A stretch of 60,959 nucleotides of DNA from Bacillota bacterium (GCA_012735195.1 JAAYIC010000028.1:1-60959), one strand, 5' to 3'. Counted from the stretch's first letter, positions 1 to 9,111 are shown. Numbers and translations are program-made. The notes: a model not told the origin generated them from the letters alone.

Positions 1-74
1 ATCGCCCCCAAAGGGCAAACGGCAACGCAAAGCCGGCAACCGATACATTTATCATCAATCACACGAATACTCAT
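1..74 (-). CDS. etfA: Electron transfer flavoprotein alpha subunit with N-terminal ferredoxin domain (5' end only)
   Basis: The first 24 codons of a minus-strand gene are present and the rest lies outside the window. The start is ATG at 74 with an AAGGGGG ribosome site just upstream. The peptide begins MSIRVIDDKCIGCRLCVAVC and continues PLGA, which is the CxxCxxCxxxCP pattern of a 4Fe-4S cluster. In many anaerobic Firmicutes EtfA carries such a ferredoxin domain before the FAD-binding part. It follows etfB by 14 bp, so this is the usual etfB-etfA order behind an acyl-CoA dehydrogenase. That the remainder is EtfA is inferred from this order and motif; a free-standing ferredoxin is the alternative. 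Confidence 0.8.
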   Translation of the reverse strand, partial: MSIRVIDDKCIGCRLCVAVCPLGA

Positions 75-88
75 AAATCCGGGCCCCC

Positions 89-874
89 TTAGACGATCTT
101 GGTTTCACGTAATTTGCGCACCAGTTTCGCCACTTGTTCCTCGATTTCACCCTCGAAGATTTCGCCGCCGCCCTTTTGCTCCGGGGTGAAAACCTTCATT
201 ACCCAGGTGGGAGAGCCTTTCAAACCGGTTTTTTCCGGGTCGGTCCCCAATTCACTGGCGGACCAGACCGGGATTTCGGTCTTCTTGGCGCGCATTTTTC
301 CTTTTATCGACGGTAGCCGCGGCTCATTAATCTCTTTCACCACCGTAATCAAACCCGGCAGGGGAAAACGGATCTTTTCCGATCCCTCTTCGGTCATGCG
401 TTCCACCGTAATCCGCCCGTCGGCAATCCCGTGCACCCGCCGGACATACGTGACATGGGGTACCCCCAGCATCTCCGCCAACTCCGGGCCGACCTGGGCC
501 GTATCACCGTCAACCGCCTGCTTCCCACAGATGATCAGGTCAAAAGAACCGATCTTTTCCACGGCTTTCGAGAGGGTATAGGCGGTGGCCAGCGTGTCGG
601 CGCCGGCAAAAGCCCGGTCGCTGAGTAAAACCGCCTCATCCGCCCCCATACTGAGGGCTTCACGCAACGACTCAATCACCTGCATCGGCCCCATGGAGAG
701 CACGGTGACCGTTCCGCCGTGTTCTTCCCGGAGCCGCAGCCCTTCTTCGATGGCATACAGATCAAAGGGGTTAATAACCGAAGCGACCCCCTCCCGGATC
801 AAGGTATTGGTTTCCTTGTTAATCTTGACCTCTGTGGTATCGGGGACCTGCTTCATACAGACGATAATCTTCAT
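89..874 (-). CDS. etfB: Electron transfer flavoprotein beta subunit
   Basis: The 261-residue product is the beta subunit of the EtfAB heterodimer, which passes electrons between acyl-CoA dehydrogenase and other carriers. The N-terminus MKIIVCMKQVPDT and the ETF signature around residues 95-125 (LATAYTLSKAV, then ICGKQAVDGDTAQVGPELAE) are typical, and the length fits the family. The start is ATG at 874 with AGGAGG in front. It sits between an acyl-CoA dehydrogenase (32 bp upstream) and a ferredoxin-fused etfA, so the three are probably one transcript. Electron bifurcation is possible for such clusters but cannot be decided from this subunit alone. Confidence 0.95.
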   Translation of the reverse strand: MKIIVCMKQVPDTTEVKINKETNTLIREGVASVINPFDLYAIEEGLRLREEHGGTVTVLSMGPMQVIESLREALSMGADEAVLLSDRAFAGADTLATAYTLSKAVEKIGSFDLIICGKQAVDGDTAQVGPELAEMLGVPHVTYVRRVHGIADGRITVERMTEEGSEKIRFPLPGLITVVKEINEPRLPSIKGKMRAKKTEIPVWSASELGTDPEKTGLKGSPTWVMKVFTPEQKGGGEIFEGEIEEQVAKLVRKLRETKIV

Positions 875-906
875 TGTCTTCCTCCTACCGCGCGTGCGTA
901 CGCGAC

Positions 907-2067
907 TTACCTCTTCTTACTGGCGTATTCTTTAATCAACTCCAGGGCAATGACATTGCGCTGGATCTGGTTGGTTCCTTCATAAATCTGCGTAATCTTG
1001 GCATCCCGCATCATCTTCTCCACCGGGTATTCTTTCATATAACCGTAACCGCCAAAAATCTGGACGGCATCGGTGGTAACCCGCATCGCCACATCCGAGG
1101 CAAAGAGCTTGGCCATGGCCGATTCTTTGGAAAAATCCTTTGCCCCGCTATCGATCATGCGGGCGGTGGCGTAGACCAGCGCCCGGGCCGCCTCCACCTG
1201 GGTCGCCATATCGGCCAGCATGTGCTGGATCGCCTGGAATGAAGAGATCGGCTGGCCAAACTGGACCCTCTCCCGGGAATACTTAACTGCTTCTTCTAGG
1301 GCCCCCTGGGCGATCCCCACCGCCTGGGCGCCAATACCCGGCCTGGTCCGGTCCAGGGTTTTCATGGCTATAATAAAGCCCATCCCTTCCCGTCCCAACA
1401 GGTTGGCACGGGGTATCCGGCAGTCGTTAAAGATCAGTTCTCTAGTGGCCGAAGCCCTAATCCCCATCTTGTCTTCTTTTTTCCCAAAAGAAAAGCCGGG
1501 GGTTCCTTTTTCAACAATAAAGGCGCTGGCGCCACGGCTCCCCTTCTTCTTGTCGGTCATGGCGATTACCGTATAAACCTCCGCTTCCCCGCCGTTTGTA
1601 ATCCACTGTTTCGTCCCGTTCAATACATAATAATCCCCGTCTGGCGTGGCGGTGGTCTCAATGGCCGCCGCGTCGCTCCCGGCATTGGCTTCGGTGCGCG
1701 CAAAAGCGGCCAGTTTCTTCCCGGCGGCGATATCCGGGATATATTTCTCCTTTTGTTCTTCCGAGCCGTAAAGAAGGATGGGAAAAGCCCCCAGCCCGCT
1801 GGCGGCATAACTGACAGCCACCCCGCTGCAGACCCGGCTCAATTCTTCAACCACCAGCAATTGCTCCATGACGCCGCCGCCCAAGCCGCCGTATTCTTCA
1901 GGGATATAAACACCGAAAAGATCCGCATCGGCCAAAACCTTCATTATCTCCCAGGGGAACTCCCCGCTCTCATCCAATTCACGTACTACCGGCCGGACCT
2001 TTTCCTCGGCGATCCGGTGGGCCAATTCTTTTATCTCCAGTTGCACATCGGTGAGAAAATAATCCAT
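907..2067 (-). CDS. Acyl-CoA dehydrogenase (short-chain / butyryl-CoA type)
   Basis: This 386-residue protein is full length for the family. It has the FAD/substrate signatures (GTKQWITNGG near residues 152-161, FARTEANAGSD upstream) and ends with QIFGGYGYMKEYP and YEGTNQIQR; Glu363 in the last motif is in the position of the catalytic base of butyryl-CoA dehydrogenase. The enzyme oxidises acyl-CoA to enoyl-CoA, or runs in reverse, with EtfAB as partner, and etfB-etfA follow directly. The start is ATG at 2067 behind AGGAGGAGG. A sigma-A promoter lies about 150 bp upstream, leaving a long GC-rich leader. Chain-length specificity cannot be told from sequence. Confidence 0.93.
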   Translation of the reverse strand: MDYFLTDVQLEIKELAHRIAEEKVRPVVRELDESGEFPWEIMKVLADADLFGVYIPEEYGGLGGGVMEQLLVVEELSRVCSGVAVSYAASGLGAFPILLYGSEEQKEKYIPDIAAGKKLAAFARTEANAGSDAAAIETTATPDGDYYVLNGTKQWITNGGEAEVYTVIAMTDKKKGSRGASAFIVEKGTPGFSFGKKEDKMGIRASATRELIFNDCRIPRANLLGREGMGFIIAMKTLDRTRPGIGAQAVGIAQGALEEAVKYSRERVQFGQPISSFQAIQHMLADMATQVEAARALVYATARMIDSGAKDFSKESAMAKLFASDVAMRVTTDAVQIFGGYGYMKEYPVEKMMRDAKITQIYEGTNQIQRNVIALELIKEYASKKR

Positions 2068-2216
2068 TCTACCAAACCTCCTCCTAAACTATGAGTCTTT
2101 GGGCGCCGGCTCCCGGCGGCCCCACGCCCGCACCTGAACTGTGCCGGCTTTAGGCGCCGCCCATAGCGCGCCCGCGGTGTATCCGCGCTTTAACAGCGCG
2201 CGTTTAGGTTGTCTAT

Positions 2217-2245
2217 ATTATAATGGAACATGTCGTTTTTGACCA
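2217..2245 (-). promoter_or_regulatory. Sigma-A type promoter for acd-etfB-etfA
   Basis: On the minus strand there is TGGTCA (2240-2245), a 17-bp spacer and a perfect TATAAT (2217-2222). The expected transcript would have a leader of about 140 nt rich in GC inverted repeats before the acyl-CoA dehydrogenase start. No known riboswitch was recognised in it. Confidence 0.6.
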
Positions 2246-2246
2246 G

Positions 2247-2268
2247 AAAAAAACCGGCGTTTTCCGGT
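2247..2268 (-). terminator. Rho-independent terminator after the GerMN gene
   Basis: Reading the minus strand, ACCGG and CCGGT form a 5-bp stem with a 6-nt loop and are followed by a run of seven T. It lies 40 bp beyond the GerMN stop and overlaps the acd promoter region, so it separates the two transcripts. Confidence 0.55.
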
Positions 2269-2305
2269 CTGTAACAAAAAAGTAAAAAAGTATTCAGATT
2301 CCAGC

Positions 2306-2857
2306 TCACAGATCCTCTCTGCCCAGCGGTTCGTCGGCACTGATATGTCCCATTAAGGTATCCCGGCGTTTCCCGTCCACCAAAAACTGGACCTTTTCCA
2401 GGCCGGGCAGGCCGGTAAGGGTCGTTACAATCTGCTCGACCAGCAAAATCTCTTCCAGAGACCCCCCATGCAGGTTATCGGAGGAAAAATCCACATACGC
2501 CGTGGCCTCTTCCACGCGGACCCCGGTGATCCGCAGATCATCGCGGAGCGCTGTTGTGACCTCCTCACCCGCGGGTGGCCTCCGCAGTTCCGCCAGGACA
2601 TTCCTGACCAGACTCTCCCTGCCGGCCCTGCCGTCCCCGTAAGCCGTTATTTTTCTGGCAAACGGCAACAATTTGGGCAGTTCCTCATTGCCGGTGGTTA
2701 TATATTCCCGGTTGACAAAATAGAGGGTCACCTCTGTCTCTGTTGGCGGTCCGGGTTCAGGCTGCCGCCGGGTCCGCCAGGACAGGGAATAAAAGGTGAA
2801 ACCGGCCGCCAAAACCAGGAGGATAAGGGCGATAAGCCACCCAGTTCTTTTCCCCAT
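2306..2857 (-). CDS. Membrane-anchored GerMN-domain protein
   Basis: The product (about 183 aa from the chosen start) has one N-terminal transmembrane segment (GWLIALILLVLAAGFTFYS) and an outside domain that matches GerMN: TEVTLYFVN near the start, a central region with RDDLRITGVRVEEATAYVDF, and LPGLEKVQFLVDG near the end. GerMN domains occur in the spore germination protein GerM and related spore/envelope proteins. I place the start at ATG 2857 because GAAGGTG precedes it and the hydrophobic segment follows; an ORF extends further up to 2986 but lacks a ribosome site. It is a single-domain, short version. A role in sporulation is inferred from the family. Confidence 0.7.
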   Translation of the reverse strand: MGKRTGWLIALILLVLAAGFTFYSLSWRTRRQPEPGPPTETEVTLYFVNREYITTGNEELPKLLPFARKITAYGDGRAGRESLVRNVLAELRRPPAGEEVTTALRDDLRITGVRVEEATAYVDFSSDNLHGGSLEEILLVEQIVTTLTGLPGLEKVQFLVDGKRRDTLMGHISADEPLGREDL

Positions 2858-3104
2858 CTTCCCACACCTTCTCCCAACTGCTCGTACCTGCACGTACACT
2901 CGGGCGCGAAGCAATGAAAGCGCTGACGGAGGTGAGATCTCCTGCTGCCCGTACTTATAAGTAAACTTGGGCACAGGCGCCCGCAACAGCGTGCCTGTGT
3001 GCGTCCGTATTTGCCTCTGCGGCGTTTATGTCTATGTTTTGATGCGCCCTTCCTTATTATCCCCGGCATCCCCTGTTTTTTTCCCAAGGGATATACCAAT
3101 CTCA

Positions 3105-4445
3105 TTAAAGGTTCCGGTACTTCTCAATACTCACAAACTTGCTGAACTCCTTCTGGAAGAAGAACTCCACCTTGCCTGTGGGCCCGTTTCTATGTTTGGC
3201 TACGATTAATTCGGTGATATTTTTCTTCTCCGTCTCCGGGTCATAATAATCCTCCCGGTAGAGAAAACAGACTAAATCCGCGTCCTGCTCCAAAGAGCCC
3301 GACTCCCGCAGATCGGCAAGGGACGGCTTTTTCCCGGGCCGTTGTTCCACCGCCCGGGAAAGCTGGGAGAGGGCGAGAACAGGCGTGGACAACTCTCTGG
3401 CCAGCGCTTTAAGGGAGCGGGAGATCTCCGAGACCTCCTGTTGCCGGTTTTCCGTTCTGTACCGGCTCTGCATTAATTGGAGATAATCAATGATAATCAG
3501 GCCCAAGCCATACTCGGCTTTGATCCTCCTGGCTTTGGCCCTAATCTCCCAAGCGGAGATGTTGGGGGAATCGTCAATAAAAATCTTTGCCTCACTGAGC
3601 CGCCCCAAAGCATGGGAAAGTCTGGGCCAATCCTCTTCCTCCAGGTTTCCCGTGCGGATGCGCTGGTTATTCACGCCGGCTTCGGCGCATAACAATTTAA
3701 TCGCCAACTGCTCTTTGGACATCTCCAAGCTGAAGATGGCCACCGGAATTTTCAAACGGACCGCGGCATTTTCCGCTATATTCAAGGCAAAGGTGGTCTT
3801 GCCCATACTGGGTCGCGCCGCCAGGATTATCAGATCCGAAGGTTGCAGCCCTGCGGTTATACGGTCAAAATCGGCAAAGCCGGTGGGTACGCCTGTCACT
3901 GCGCCCTTGGATTCATAAAGGTATTCGATTTGCTCAAAGGCCTCGATCAAAATCTGTTTCAGGCTGCTGATACTCCGTCCGGAACGCCGGTTGGCAATGG
4001 AAAAAATCTTCCGCTCCGCTTCATCCAGGATCTCTTCGACTTCCTCCCGGGCTTCATAGCCGGCGGCCATGATCTCTCCGGCCGCATGGATCAAGCGCCG
4101 CAACAAAGACTTTTCCTCGACGATCCGGGCATAATGGTCAATATGGGCTGCGGTGGGAACGGCATTGGCCAGTTCGGTCAGGTAAGTCACACCACCCACT
4201 TCGTCCAGGCGCTTGCTTTGGCGGAGCGCTTCAGTGACGGTCACCAGATCAACAGGTTCTCCCTTGTCGGCAAGGTCCAGAACGGTCTGGTAAATATGAC
4301 GGTGGGCATCTTTATAGAAATCATCCGGACGCAGAACCTCCATCGCCCGGTATATAGCCTCCCTATCCAGGAACATCGCGCCCAAGGCGGATCGCTCGGC
4401 ATCCAAATTCTGTGGTGGAATCCTCTCCAATAAGTCAAGGCTCAT
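3105..4445 (-). CDS. dnaB: Replicative DNA helicase
   Basis: The 446-residue product is a complete DnaB/DnaC-type hexameric helicase, which unwinds DNA at the replication fork. An N-terminal DnaB domain (about 1-105) is followed by a RecA-like motor with Walker A ARPSMGKT at 210-217, Walker B LIIIDYLQLM near 316-325 and the DLRESGSLEQDAD arginine-finger region. The start is ATG at 4445 with AAGGAGGG upstream. No intein is present. It is the last gene of the block rpsF-ssb-rpsR-rplI-lonC-dnaB, an order common in Clostridia. Confidence 0.97.
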   Translation of the reverse strand: MSLDLLERIPPQNLDAERSALGAMFLDREAIYRAMEVLRPDDFYKDAHRHIYQTVLDLADKGEPVDLVTVTEALRQSKRLDEVGGVTYLTELANAVPTAAHIDHYARIVEEKSLLRRLIHAAGEIMAAGYEAREEVEEILDEAERKIFSIANRRSGRSISSLKQILIEAFEQIEYLYESKGAVTGVPTGFADFDRITAGLQPSDLIILAARPSMGKTTFALNIAENAAVRLKIPVAIFSLEMSKEQLAIKLLCAEAGVNNQRIRTGNLEEEDWPRLSHALGRLSEAKIFIDDSPNISAWEIRAKARRIKAEYGLGLIIIDYLQLMQSRYRTENRQQEVSEISRSLKALARELSTPVLALSQLSRAVEQRPGKKPSLADLRESGSLEQDADLVCFLYREDYYDPETEKKNITELIVAKHRNGPTGKVEFFFQKEFSKFVSIEKYRNL

Positions 4446-4550
4446 CTCCCCGCAACCCTCCTTTTCCAGCCTAATTTCAAACCCACAGGCGGCCCGCCGG
4501 TCCCGCCCGGGTTTTACGCGCGCGGGAGAAGGATCCCTGCCTGCCGGGGT

Positions 4551-6497
4551 TTACTGAAGGAAAAACACCTTGTCCATCAGTTCCCGGATCTCCTTAACCG
4601 GCGTCACCGCAATATCCTCGATCCCCCCGGGAATCTCCTTTGCATTCTCCCAAGGGACAAAGATCTGTTTGATCCCGGCCTGCTTCGCCCCGTAAATCTT
4701 CTCGGTTAAACCGCCGACCCCTTTGATCTTTCCTTGAATTGAAACCTCGCCGGTCACCGCAATATCCTGGCGTAAGGGGCGCTGCAAAAGGACGCTGATC
4801 AGGACCAGTGTAACAGCAACGCCGGCTGAGGGACCATCGATCCTGCCGCCGCCAATGACATTTACATGCAGGTCAAAATCGGACGGATCGATCCCGGTAA
4901 AGCTCCGCGCCACGGAGAGGGCGTTAAAAACCGAATCCTTGGTCATGGTACCGGCGGTTTCATTAAACCTGAGTTTACCCTGGCCTTTTTTCACTGGAAA
5001 ACAAGCGGCCTCAATCTCCAAAACCGAACCGACAAAGCCGCTGACGCCCAGGCCAAAAATCTTGCCGATCTCACCGGTCTCCCGGCCTTTGATGGTCACC
5101 CGCGGTGTCAGCCTGCTGACGCGGAAAACCTCATAAAGGTCTTCTTTCGCAATCACCACTTGCTTCTTCCGGCTTTTCCGGCCGCGGCCCGTATCCTGAA
5201 TGGTACTCCGGTAAAGCGCTATACCGTAGGCATCGGCTAAAATACCGACGGCCTTCCGCCCTTCAATGGTGTATTCGCTGATCGCAGCCGGGACCTCCGG
5301 GTCGATCTCCGCCTGCAGGCGCTGGGCGGCTTCAGAAACAATCCTCTCAATCGCCTGCCGGGTTAAAGGTTCAAAATAAACCTCGGCACAGCGGGAGCGG
5401 AGGGCCGGGCTGATTTCCGACGGATCCCTGGTCGTCGCCGCCACCAATAAGAAATCGGCCGGCGCCCCTTCGGTAAAGAGTTTCCGAATATACTTGGGAA
5501 TTCCCGGATCATCCGGATCATAATAGGCGGAATCAAACTTCACACGCTTGTCCTCCAAAACCTTCAGGAGCTTATTCATGAGCATCTGGTCCATATCGCC
5601 GATCTCATCGATAAAGAGGATGCCGCCGTGGGCCTCCGTAACCAGCCCCAGTTTGGGTTCGGGGATCCCCCCGTCGGCCAAATCCCGCCGCGCCCCCTGG
5701 TAAATCGGGTCATGGACGGAGCCCAGGAGCGGATTGGTTACCTCCCGGGGATCCCAACGGAGGGTGGTACCGTCCACTTCAACAAAGGGCGCGTCTTTAC
5801 CAAAAGCGGTGTACGGCAGTTTCTTGGCCACTTCCAAAACCAGCCGGGCCACGGTGGTCTTGCCTACCCCCGGCGGGCCGTATAAGATAACATGCTGTGG
5901 AAAGGGCGACGCCACCTTGGCCAGGAGCGACCGGACTGCAGCATCCTGTCCTACCACCTGTTCAAGGCGGGTCGGCCGGAGTACCTCCATGGCGGAACGG
6001 GAAAGCGAAATTGTCTCCAGTTTCTCCAGATCCGCATATTTTTTCAGAGTATGGGGATTATCCGGTCCCCCCACTTCCTTCAACACCTGCATCTTGATTT
6101 CTTTAATATAATCCTCATGCCGGCGTTGCATCCGTTCGGCGATCTTCTGCTCGATCTTCTCCTCCACGGTTTTTCTGGCGATCAGATCGGCAATCTCTTC
6201 TTCAATTTCATTAAGTACTCGCGGCAGTTCCTGCTCTTCGGGAGGGTTGTCCAATGTAGGATCTTCAAAGATTAACCGTTGCAAAGCCAAGACCCGTTCA
6301 CCCAGGTTTTTTGAGCGCATCAACTTTAAAGCATCCAACTTACCGGCTTTCATGACCAATTTATCGGAGCCGTAAAAATTGGCCAGAAGGGTATAGATGG
6401 CCGTTACCTGCCGTTGTATTTGCTCTTCCGGGGAAAAATAGTTCTCTATTGATACTTTTTGGTTTTCTTCATTCCGGCCTTTAATCATACTTTTCAC
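4551..6497 (-). CDS. lonC: Lon-family ATP-dependent protease, LonC type
   Basis: The 648-residue product has a short coiled-coil-like N-terminus (about 1-165), an AAA+ module (Walker A GPPGVGKT at 207-214, Walker B GGILFIDEIGDM) and a C-terminal Lon protease domain. Ser557 in DGPSAG and Lys600 in TEKIYGA form the Ser-Lys dyad; their 43-residue spacing equals that of classical Lon. The N-terminal Lon substrate domain is missing, and the architecture fits the spore-lineage LonC group often found beside rplI and dnaB. The start is GTG at 6497, seven bases after AGGAGG. Substrates are unknown. Confidence 0.9.
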   Translation of the reverse strand: MKSMIKGRNEENQKVSIENYFSPEEQIQRQVTAIYTLLANFYGSDKLVMKAGKLDALKLMRSKNLGERVLALQRLIFEDPTLDNPPEEQELPRVLNEIEEEIADLIARKTVEEKIEQKIAERMQRRHEDYIKEIKMQVLKEVGGPDNPHTLKKYADLEKLETISLSRSAMEVLRPTRLEQVVGQDAAVRSLLAKVASPFPQHVILYGPPGVGKTTVARLVLEVAKKLPYTAFGKDAPFVEVDGTTLRWDPREVTNPLLGSVHDPIYQGARRDLADGGIPEPKLGLVTEAHGGILFIDEIGDMDQMLMNKLLKVLEDKRVKFDSAYYDPDDPGIPKYIRKLFTEGAPADFLLVAATTRDPSEISPALRSRCAEVYFEPLTRQAIERIVSEAAQRLQAEIDPEVPAAISEYTIEGRKAVGILADAYGIALYRSTIQDTGRGRKSRKKQVVIAKEDLYEVFRVSRLTPRVTIKGRETGEIGKIFGLGVSGFVGSVLEIEAACFPVKKGQGKLRFNETAGTMTKDSVFNALSVARSFTGIDPSDFDLHVNVIGGGRIDGPSAGVAVTLVLISVLLQRPLRQDIAVTGEVSIQGKIKGVGGLTEKIYGAKQAGIKQIFVPWENAKEIPGGIEDIAVTPVKEIRELMDKVFFLQ

Positions 6498-6574
6498 GCC
6501 GACACCTCCTAGCCTTTAAACACACCCGTGTAACCATGCTAACATATGAAAAATAAAAAAACGCGCATCCGGAC

Positions 6575-7024
6575 TTACTCCGTGGCTGTTACCTCCAGAA
6601 TAAAATCGGCGGTAACCCCTGGATAAAGATGGACCTTCACCGTATGACGGCCAGTGGACTTCACCGGTTCCGCCAGAGCCAGCTTTTTCTTATCAACCTC
6701 AATTCCGGTAGTCTTCGCCAGTTCGTCACAGATCTCCTTCCCGGTGATTGAGCCAAAGAGTTTCCCGCCTTCCCCCGCTTTTGCGGAGAAATGCAAAACC
6801 ACACCGTTGATTTTCCCCGCCAACTCCCGGGCCTCCGCTTCCTCCTGAATCTCCCTCGCCCTGATTTGGGCTTTCTCCTCTTCAAAACGGCGGATATTCG
6901 CCGGGGTAGCCTCCACCGCCAGTTTTTTCGGGATTAAATAATTCCTGGCGTACCCGTCGGCCACTTCCTTAATATCTCCCCTCTTCCCAAGGGCTTTTAC
7001 GGTTTCGAGGAGTATGACCTTCAT
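6575..7024 (-). CDS. rplI: 50S ribosomal protein bL9
   Basis: The 149-residue product has the bL9 N-terminal domain ([21 protein letters not shown], then [17 protein letters not shown]), a long connecting helix and a C-terminal domain ([24 protein letters not shown]). It binds 23S rRNA at the L1 stalk base. The start is ATG at 7024 with TAGGAGGTG upstream. It lies between a MazG-like gene and lonC. Confidence 0.97.
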   Translation of the reverse strand: MKVILLETVKALGKRGDIKEVADGYARNYLIPKKLAVEATPANIRRFEEEKAQIRAREIQEEAEARELAGKINGVVLHFSAKAGEGGKLFGSITGKEICDELAKTTGIEVDKKKLALAEPVKSTGRHTVKVHLYPGVTADFILEVTATE

Positions 7025-7035
7025 TGCTTCACCTC

Positions 7036-7365
7036 CTACCAGTTAGTTCTCTCCTCCGTTTTTTCATCCATATAATGCAAAAGACCGGAGATATCTCCGT
7101 ACCACTTCTCCAGCTGATGATCGGTCTCCAGATGAGACCGGAGTTTTTCCTTTAAACCCTGATCCAGTTGGTGAAAGCTCAAACCCAACCTTTTCCCCAG
7201 GAAATAACAGGTCATAATGATGGTGGTCAATGCGTCGCCAATCATTTCATTGCTATTCTTTACCAGTGCTTTAAAGAGCGCGGCCAACCCGTCTATAAGT
7301 TCCGCCTTCAGCCATTCAATCGTCCGGATGCTACGGGCGATATCGATCTCTTTGGGGTGACTCAT
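7036..7365 (-). CDS. MazG-like family protein
   Basis: The product is a small all-helical protein of 109 residues that starts [20 protein letters not shown] and contains the pattern [28 protein letters not shown] seen in MazG-like proteins of Clostridia found in this same rpsR-rplI interval. Whether it has nucleotide pyrophosphohydrolase activity cannot be said. I place the start at ATG 7365, which has AGGGGGGAG in front; the ORF runs up to 7485, but that part overlaps the rpsR terminator. It is separated from rplI by 11 bp and is probably co-transcribed with it. Confidence 0.75.
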   Translation of the reverse strand: MSHPKEIDIARSIRTIEWLKAELIDGLAALFKALVKNSNEMIGDALTTIIMTCYFLGKRLGLSFHQLDQGLKEKLRSHLETDHQLEKWYGDISGLLHYMDEKTEERTNW

Positions 7366-7434
7366 CAATCTCCCCCCTTGTGTTCCCGATTCTATTTCAA
7401 CATCACAAGCGTTTTTCCTCCTGTTTGCTTCTGG

Positions 7435-7464
7435 AAAAAGGAAGGAGGCCTTTGGCCTCCTTCC
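7435..7464 (-). terminator. Rho-independent terminator of the rpsF-ssb-rpsR transcript
   Basis: A perfect 11-bp stem (GGAAGGAGGCC with its complement, loop of 3 nt) lies 14 bp beyond the rpsR stop and is followed on the minus strand by five T. Confidence 0.9.
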
Positions 7465-7477
7465 TCCTTCCTTTCTG

Positions 7478-7705
7478 CTAGTCACTGGTAAACGGCAGTA
7501 ATGCCAAATGTCTGGCTCGTTTGATTGCTACCGTCAACTGCCGCTGGTGACGGGCACAACTACCGGAGATCCGTCGGGGAAGGATCTTACCCCGCTCTGT
7601 TATGAACTTCCGCAACCGGGCTACGTCTTTATAGTCAACTTTTTCCACCTTGTCTACACAAAAAGCACAGATTTTTCTCCTCTTTTTTCCACGTTCACGC
7701 CGCAA
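7478..7705 (-). CDS. rpsR: 30S ribosomal protein bS18
   Basis: The 75-residue product has the bS18 core ([20 protein letters not shown], then [30 protein letters not shown]). It also has a CxxC pair near the N-terminus (CAFC) and another Cys before HQR, typical of zinc-binding S18. The start codon is TTG at 7705, placed seven bases after GGAGGTG. It is unusually far (about 300 bp) from ssb, which normally adjoins it. Confidence 0.96.
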   Translation of the reverse strand: MRRERGKKRRKICAFCVDKVEKVDYKDVARLRKFITERGKILPRRISGSCARHQRQLTVAIKRARHLALLPFTSD

Positions 7706-8002
7706 CTATTTTCACCTCCAGTATCCGGCGTATGCTTATGCGGGCACCATCCGTACGGCGTACGTTTCTGCGGTCACGTCCCATACAGGAGTCGCCCGGG
7801 AGTCTCCGACTACCAAAGCGCCCCCCGGATAAAGTCCACTCTTCACAAAAGCCCCCGAGCAGGCGTGCCGCCGGGGCGGCCGTCCGCACAGAATGCCCGG
7901 GTGTACCGGTGTGCCTGAATATACCGGGTGCGCCCGGATATACCGGGTGAAAACGAAAGAGCGCCCCGGGTTGATTTTTCCCGAAATAGGACAGCAGCCT
8001 GT
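7706..8002. other. Non-coding spacer between ssb and rpsR
   Basis: I see no gene in this GC-rich stretch, which is unusual because ssb and rpsR are normally tens of bases apart. It contains a degenerate repeat (7895-7949) and several short GC palindromes. Open frames here lack ribosome sites. Confidence 0.6.
7895..7949. repeat. Degenerate 9-10 bp repeat in the ssb-rpsR spacer
   Basis: Copies resembling CCGGGTGTA, CCGGTGTGC, CCGGGTGCG, CCGGATATA and CCGGGTGAA follow each other at 8-10 bp spacing. The array is short and imperfect. Confidence 0.45.
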
Positions 8003-8425
8003 CTAGAATGGAAGGTCATCCAGGTTGATTTCTTCCACGCTTTCCTCGTCGACGGGGTCCCCCGGAGCCATGCCGCCGGAATCCGCATCCCCTGCCCGCC
8101 TGCTTTCCGAAGCCCTATCCAAAAATTGGACGTTTCCGGCTACCACTTCCGCCACCCGCCGGCGCTGGCCGTCCTGCGCTTCATAACTCCGGATCTGCAG
8201 CCGTCCTTCGACTGCCACCAGCCTTCCCTTATGCAGGTGGTTGGCACAGGTCTCCGCCAGTCGCTGCCAGGTCACAATGGGAATGAAATCGGCTTCACGC
8301 TCACCGGCCTGATTAAGAAAAGGACGGTCAACCGCGAGCGTAAACTGGGTTACCGCCGTACCGTTTGGCGTATACCTGAGCTCAGGGTCTCTGGTTAATC
8401 TCCCGATTAAGACTACATGATTCAT
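8003..8425 (-). CDS. ssb: Single-stranded DNA-binding protein
   Basis: The product (140 aa) has the OB fold opening [20 protein letters not shown], the [16 protein letters not shown] and [17 protein letters not shown] strands, and an acidic tail ending DDLPF that recruits replication partners. I choose ATG at 8425, eight bases after AAGGTGG, over the GTG at 8437. It lies between rpsF and rpsR as in most Firmicutes, where S6, SSB and S18 are co-expressed. Confidence 0.96.
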   Translation of the reverse strand: MNHVVLIGRLTRDPELRYTPNGTAVTQFTLAVDRPFLNQAGEREADFIPIVTWQRLAETCANHLHKGRLVAVEGRLQIRSYEAQDGQRRRVAEVVAGNVQFLDRASESRRAGDADSGGMAPGDPVDEESVEEINLDDLPF

Positions 8426-8450
8426 CACATGCACCACCTTATAAACTAGG

Positions 8451-8738
8451 TTAGGTGTCGAGCTTCACAATCATGTGCCGGATGACTTCATCGGAGATTT
8501 TTAGAACCCTATCCACCTCCTGAACCTCTGCCTTGGGCAGTTTAGTCTGCAACAGCAGATAATAGCCTTCGGTAAACCCTGCAATCTCATAGGCCAGCCG
8601 GCGTTTTCCCCAATGATCATTCTGGGTGATTTCGCCGTTGATATTTTTGATCGTCTCTTCGATCCGGCTGACGGCGTTCGCCAATGCTTCCTCTTCCAAT
8701 TGGGGTTTGAAGATAACCATCACTTCATAAGCGGTCAT
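8451..8738 (-). CDS. rpsF: 30S ribosomal protein bS6
   Basis: The 95-residue product begins [12 protein letters not shown] and contains [20 protein letters not shown], the bS6 signature. The start is ATG at 8738 with GGAGGAGGTG upstream; the ORF extends further but without a better ribosome site. It is the first gene of the rpsF-ssb-rpsR unit. Confidence 0.96.
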   Translation of the reverse strand: MTAYEVMVIFKPQLEEEALANAVSRIEETIKNINGEITQNDHWGKRRLAYEIAGFTEGYYLLLQTKLPKAEVQEVDRVLKISDEVIRHMIVKLDT

Positions 8739-8840
8739 CCGTTGACACCTCCTCCCTGTGGACAAATGGCCCCGGCGCCAAACCGGAGCAGGGAAGTACA
8801 TGACATATTATAGCATTTTGCCCCCAAGAAAACAAGCTGT

Positions 8841-9059
8841 TCATTCCAGGGCTTCGGAAAAGTCGCTCTTGATAATTTTTTTGAAACCTTTCTCCAGCTT
8901 TGTCCGGGGAATTAAGATTATCCGCCCGCAGGTTACACACTTCAGGCGAAAATCCATCCCCACCCTCATAATCTCCCACTCTTTTCCTCCGCAGGGGTGG
9001 GGTTTTTTCATCTCGATCCGGTCCCCGAGGTAAAATTTGACCGGTCTTTGCAGCGCCAT
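8841..9059 (-). CDS. DUF951 family small protein
   Basis: The 72-residue product contains YLGDRIEMKKPHPCGGKEWE and DFRLKCVTCGRIILIPR, the conserved core of DUF951, with three cysteines that could bind metal. The family is known next to rpsF in Firmicutes and has no assigned function. ATG at 9059 follows GGGGGTG; a GTG at 9068 is the alternative. Confidence 0.88.
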   Translation of the reverse strand: MALQRPVKFYLGDRIEMKKPHPCGGKEWEIMRVGMDFRLKCVTCGRIILIPRTKLEKGFKKIIKSDFSEALE

Positions 9060-9087
9060 CGCCAACACCCCCGTTATGCGGTTTCTT

Positions 9088-9111
9088 TGCGTATGCGTGC
9101 GGTGCGCGCGT
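9088..9111. other. Alternating purine-pyrimidine tracts upstream of DUF951
   Basis: Positions 9088-9101 (14 nt) and 9102-9111 (10 nt) alternate strictly between pyrimidine and purine and are G/C rich, a pattern that favours left-handed DNA. The surrounding 9060-9265 spacer holds no gene. Confidence 0.5.

Noticed and set aside
2987-3104. Possible leader RNA between dnaB and the GerMN gene
   Set aside because: Short palindromes occur, but no T-run terminator or known riboswitch core could be identified.
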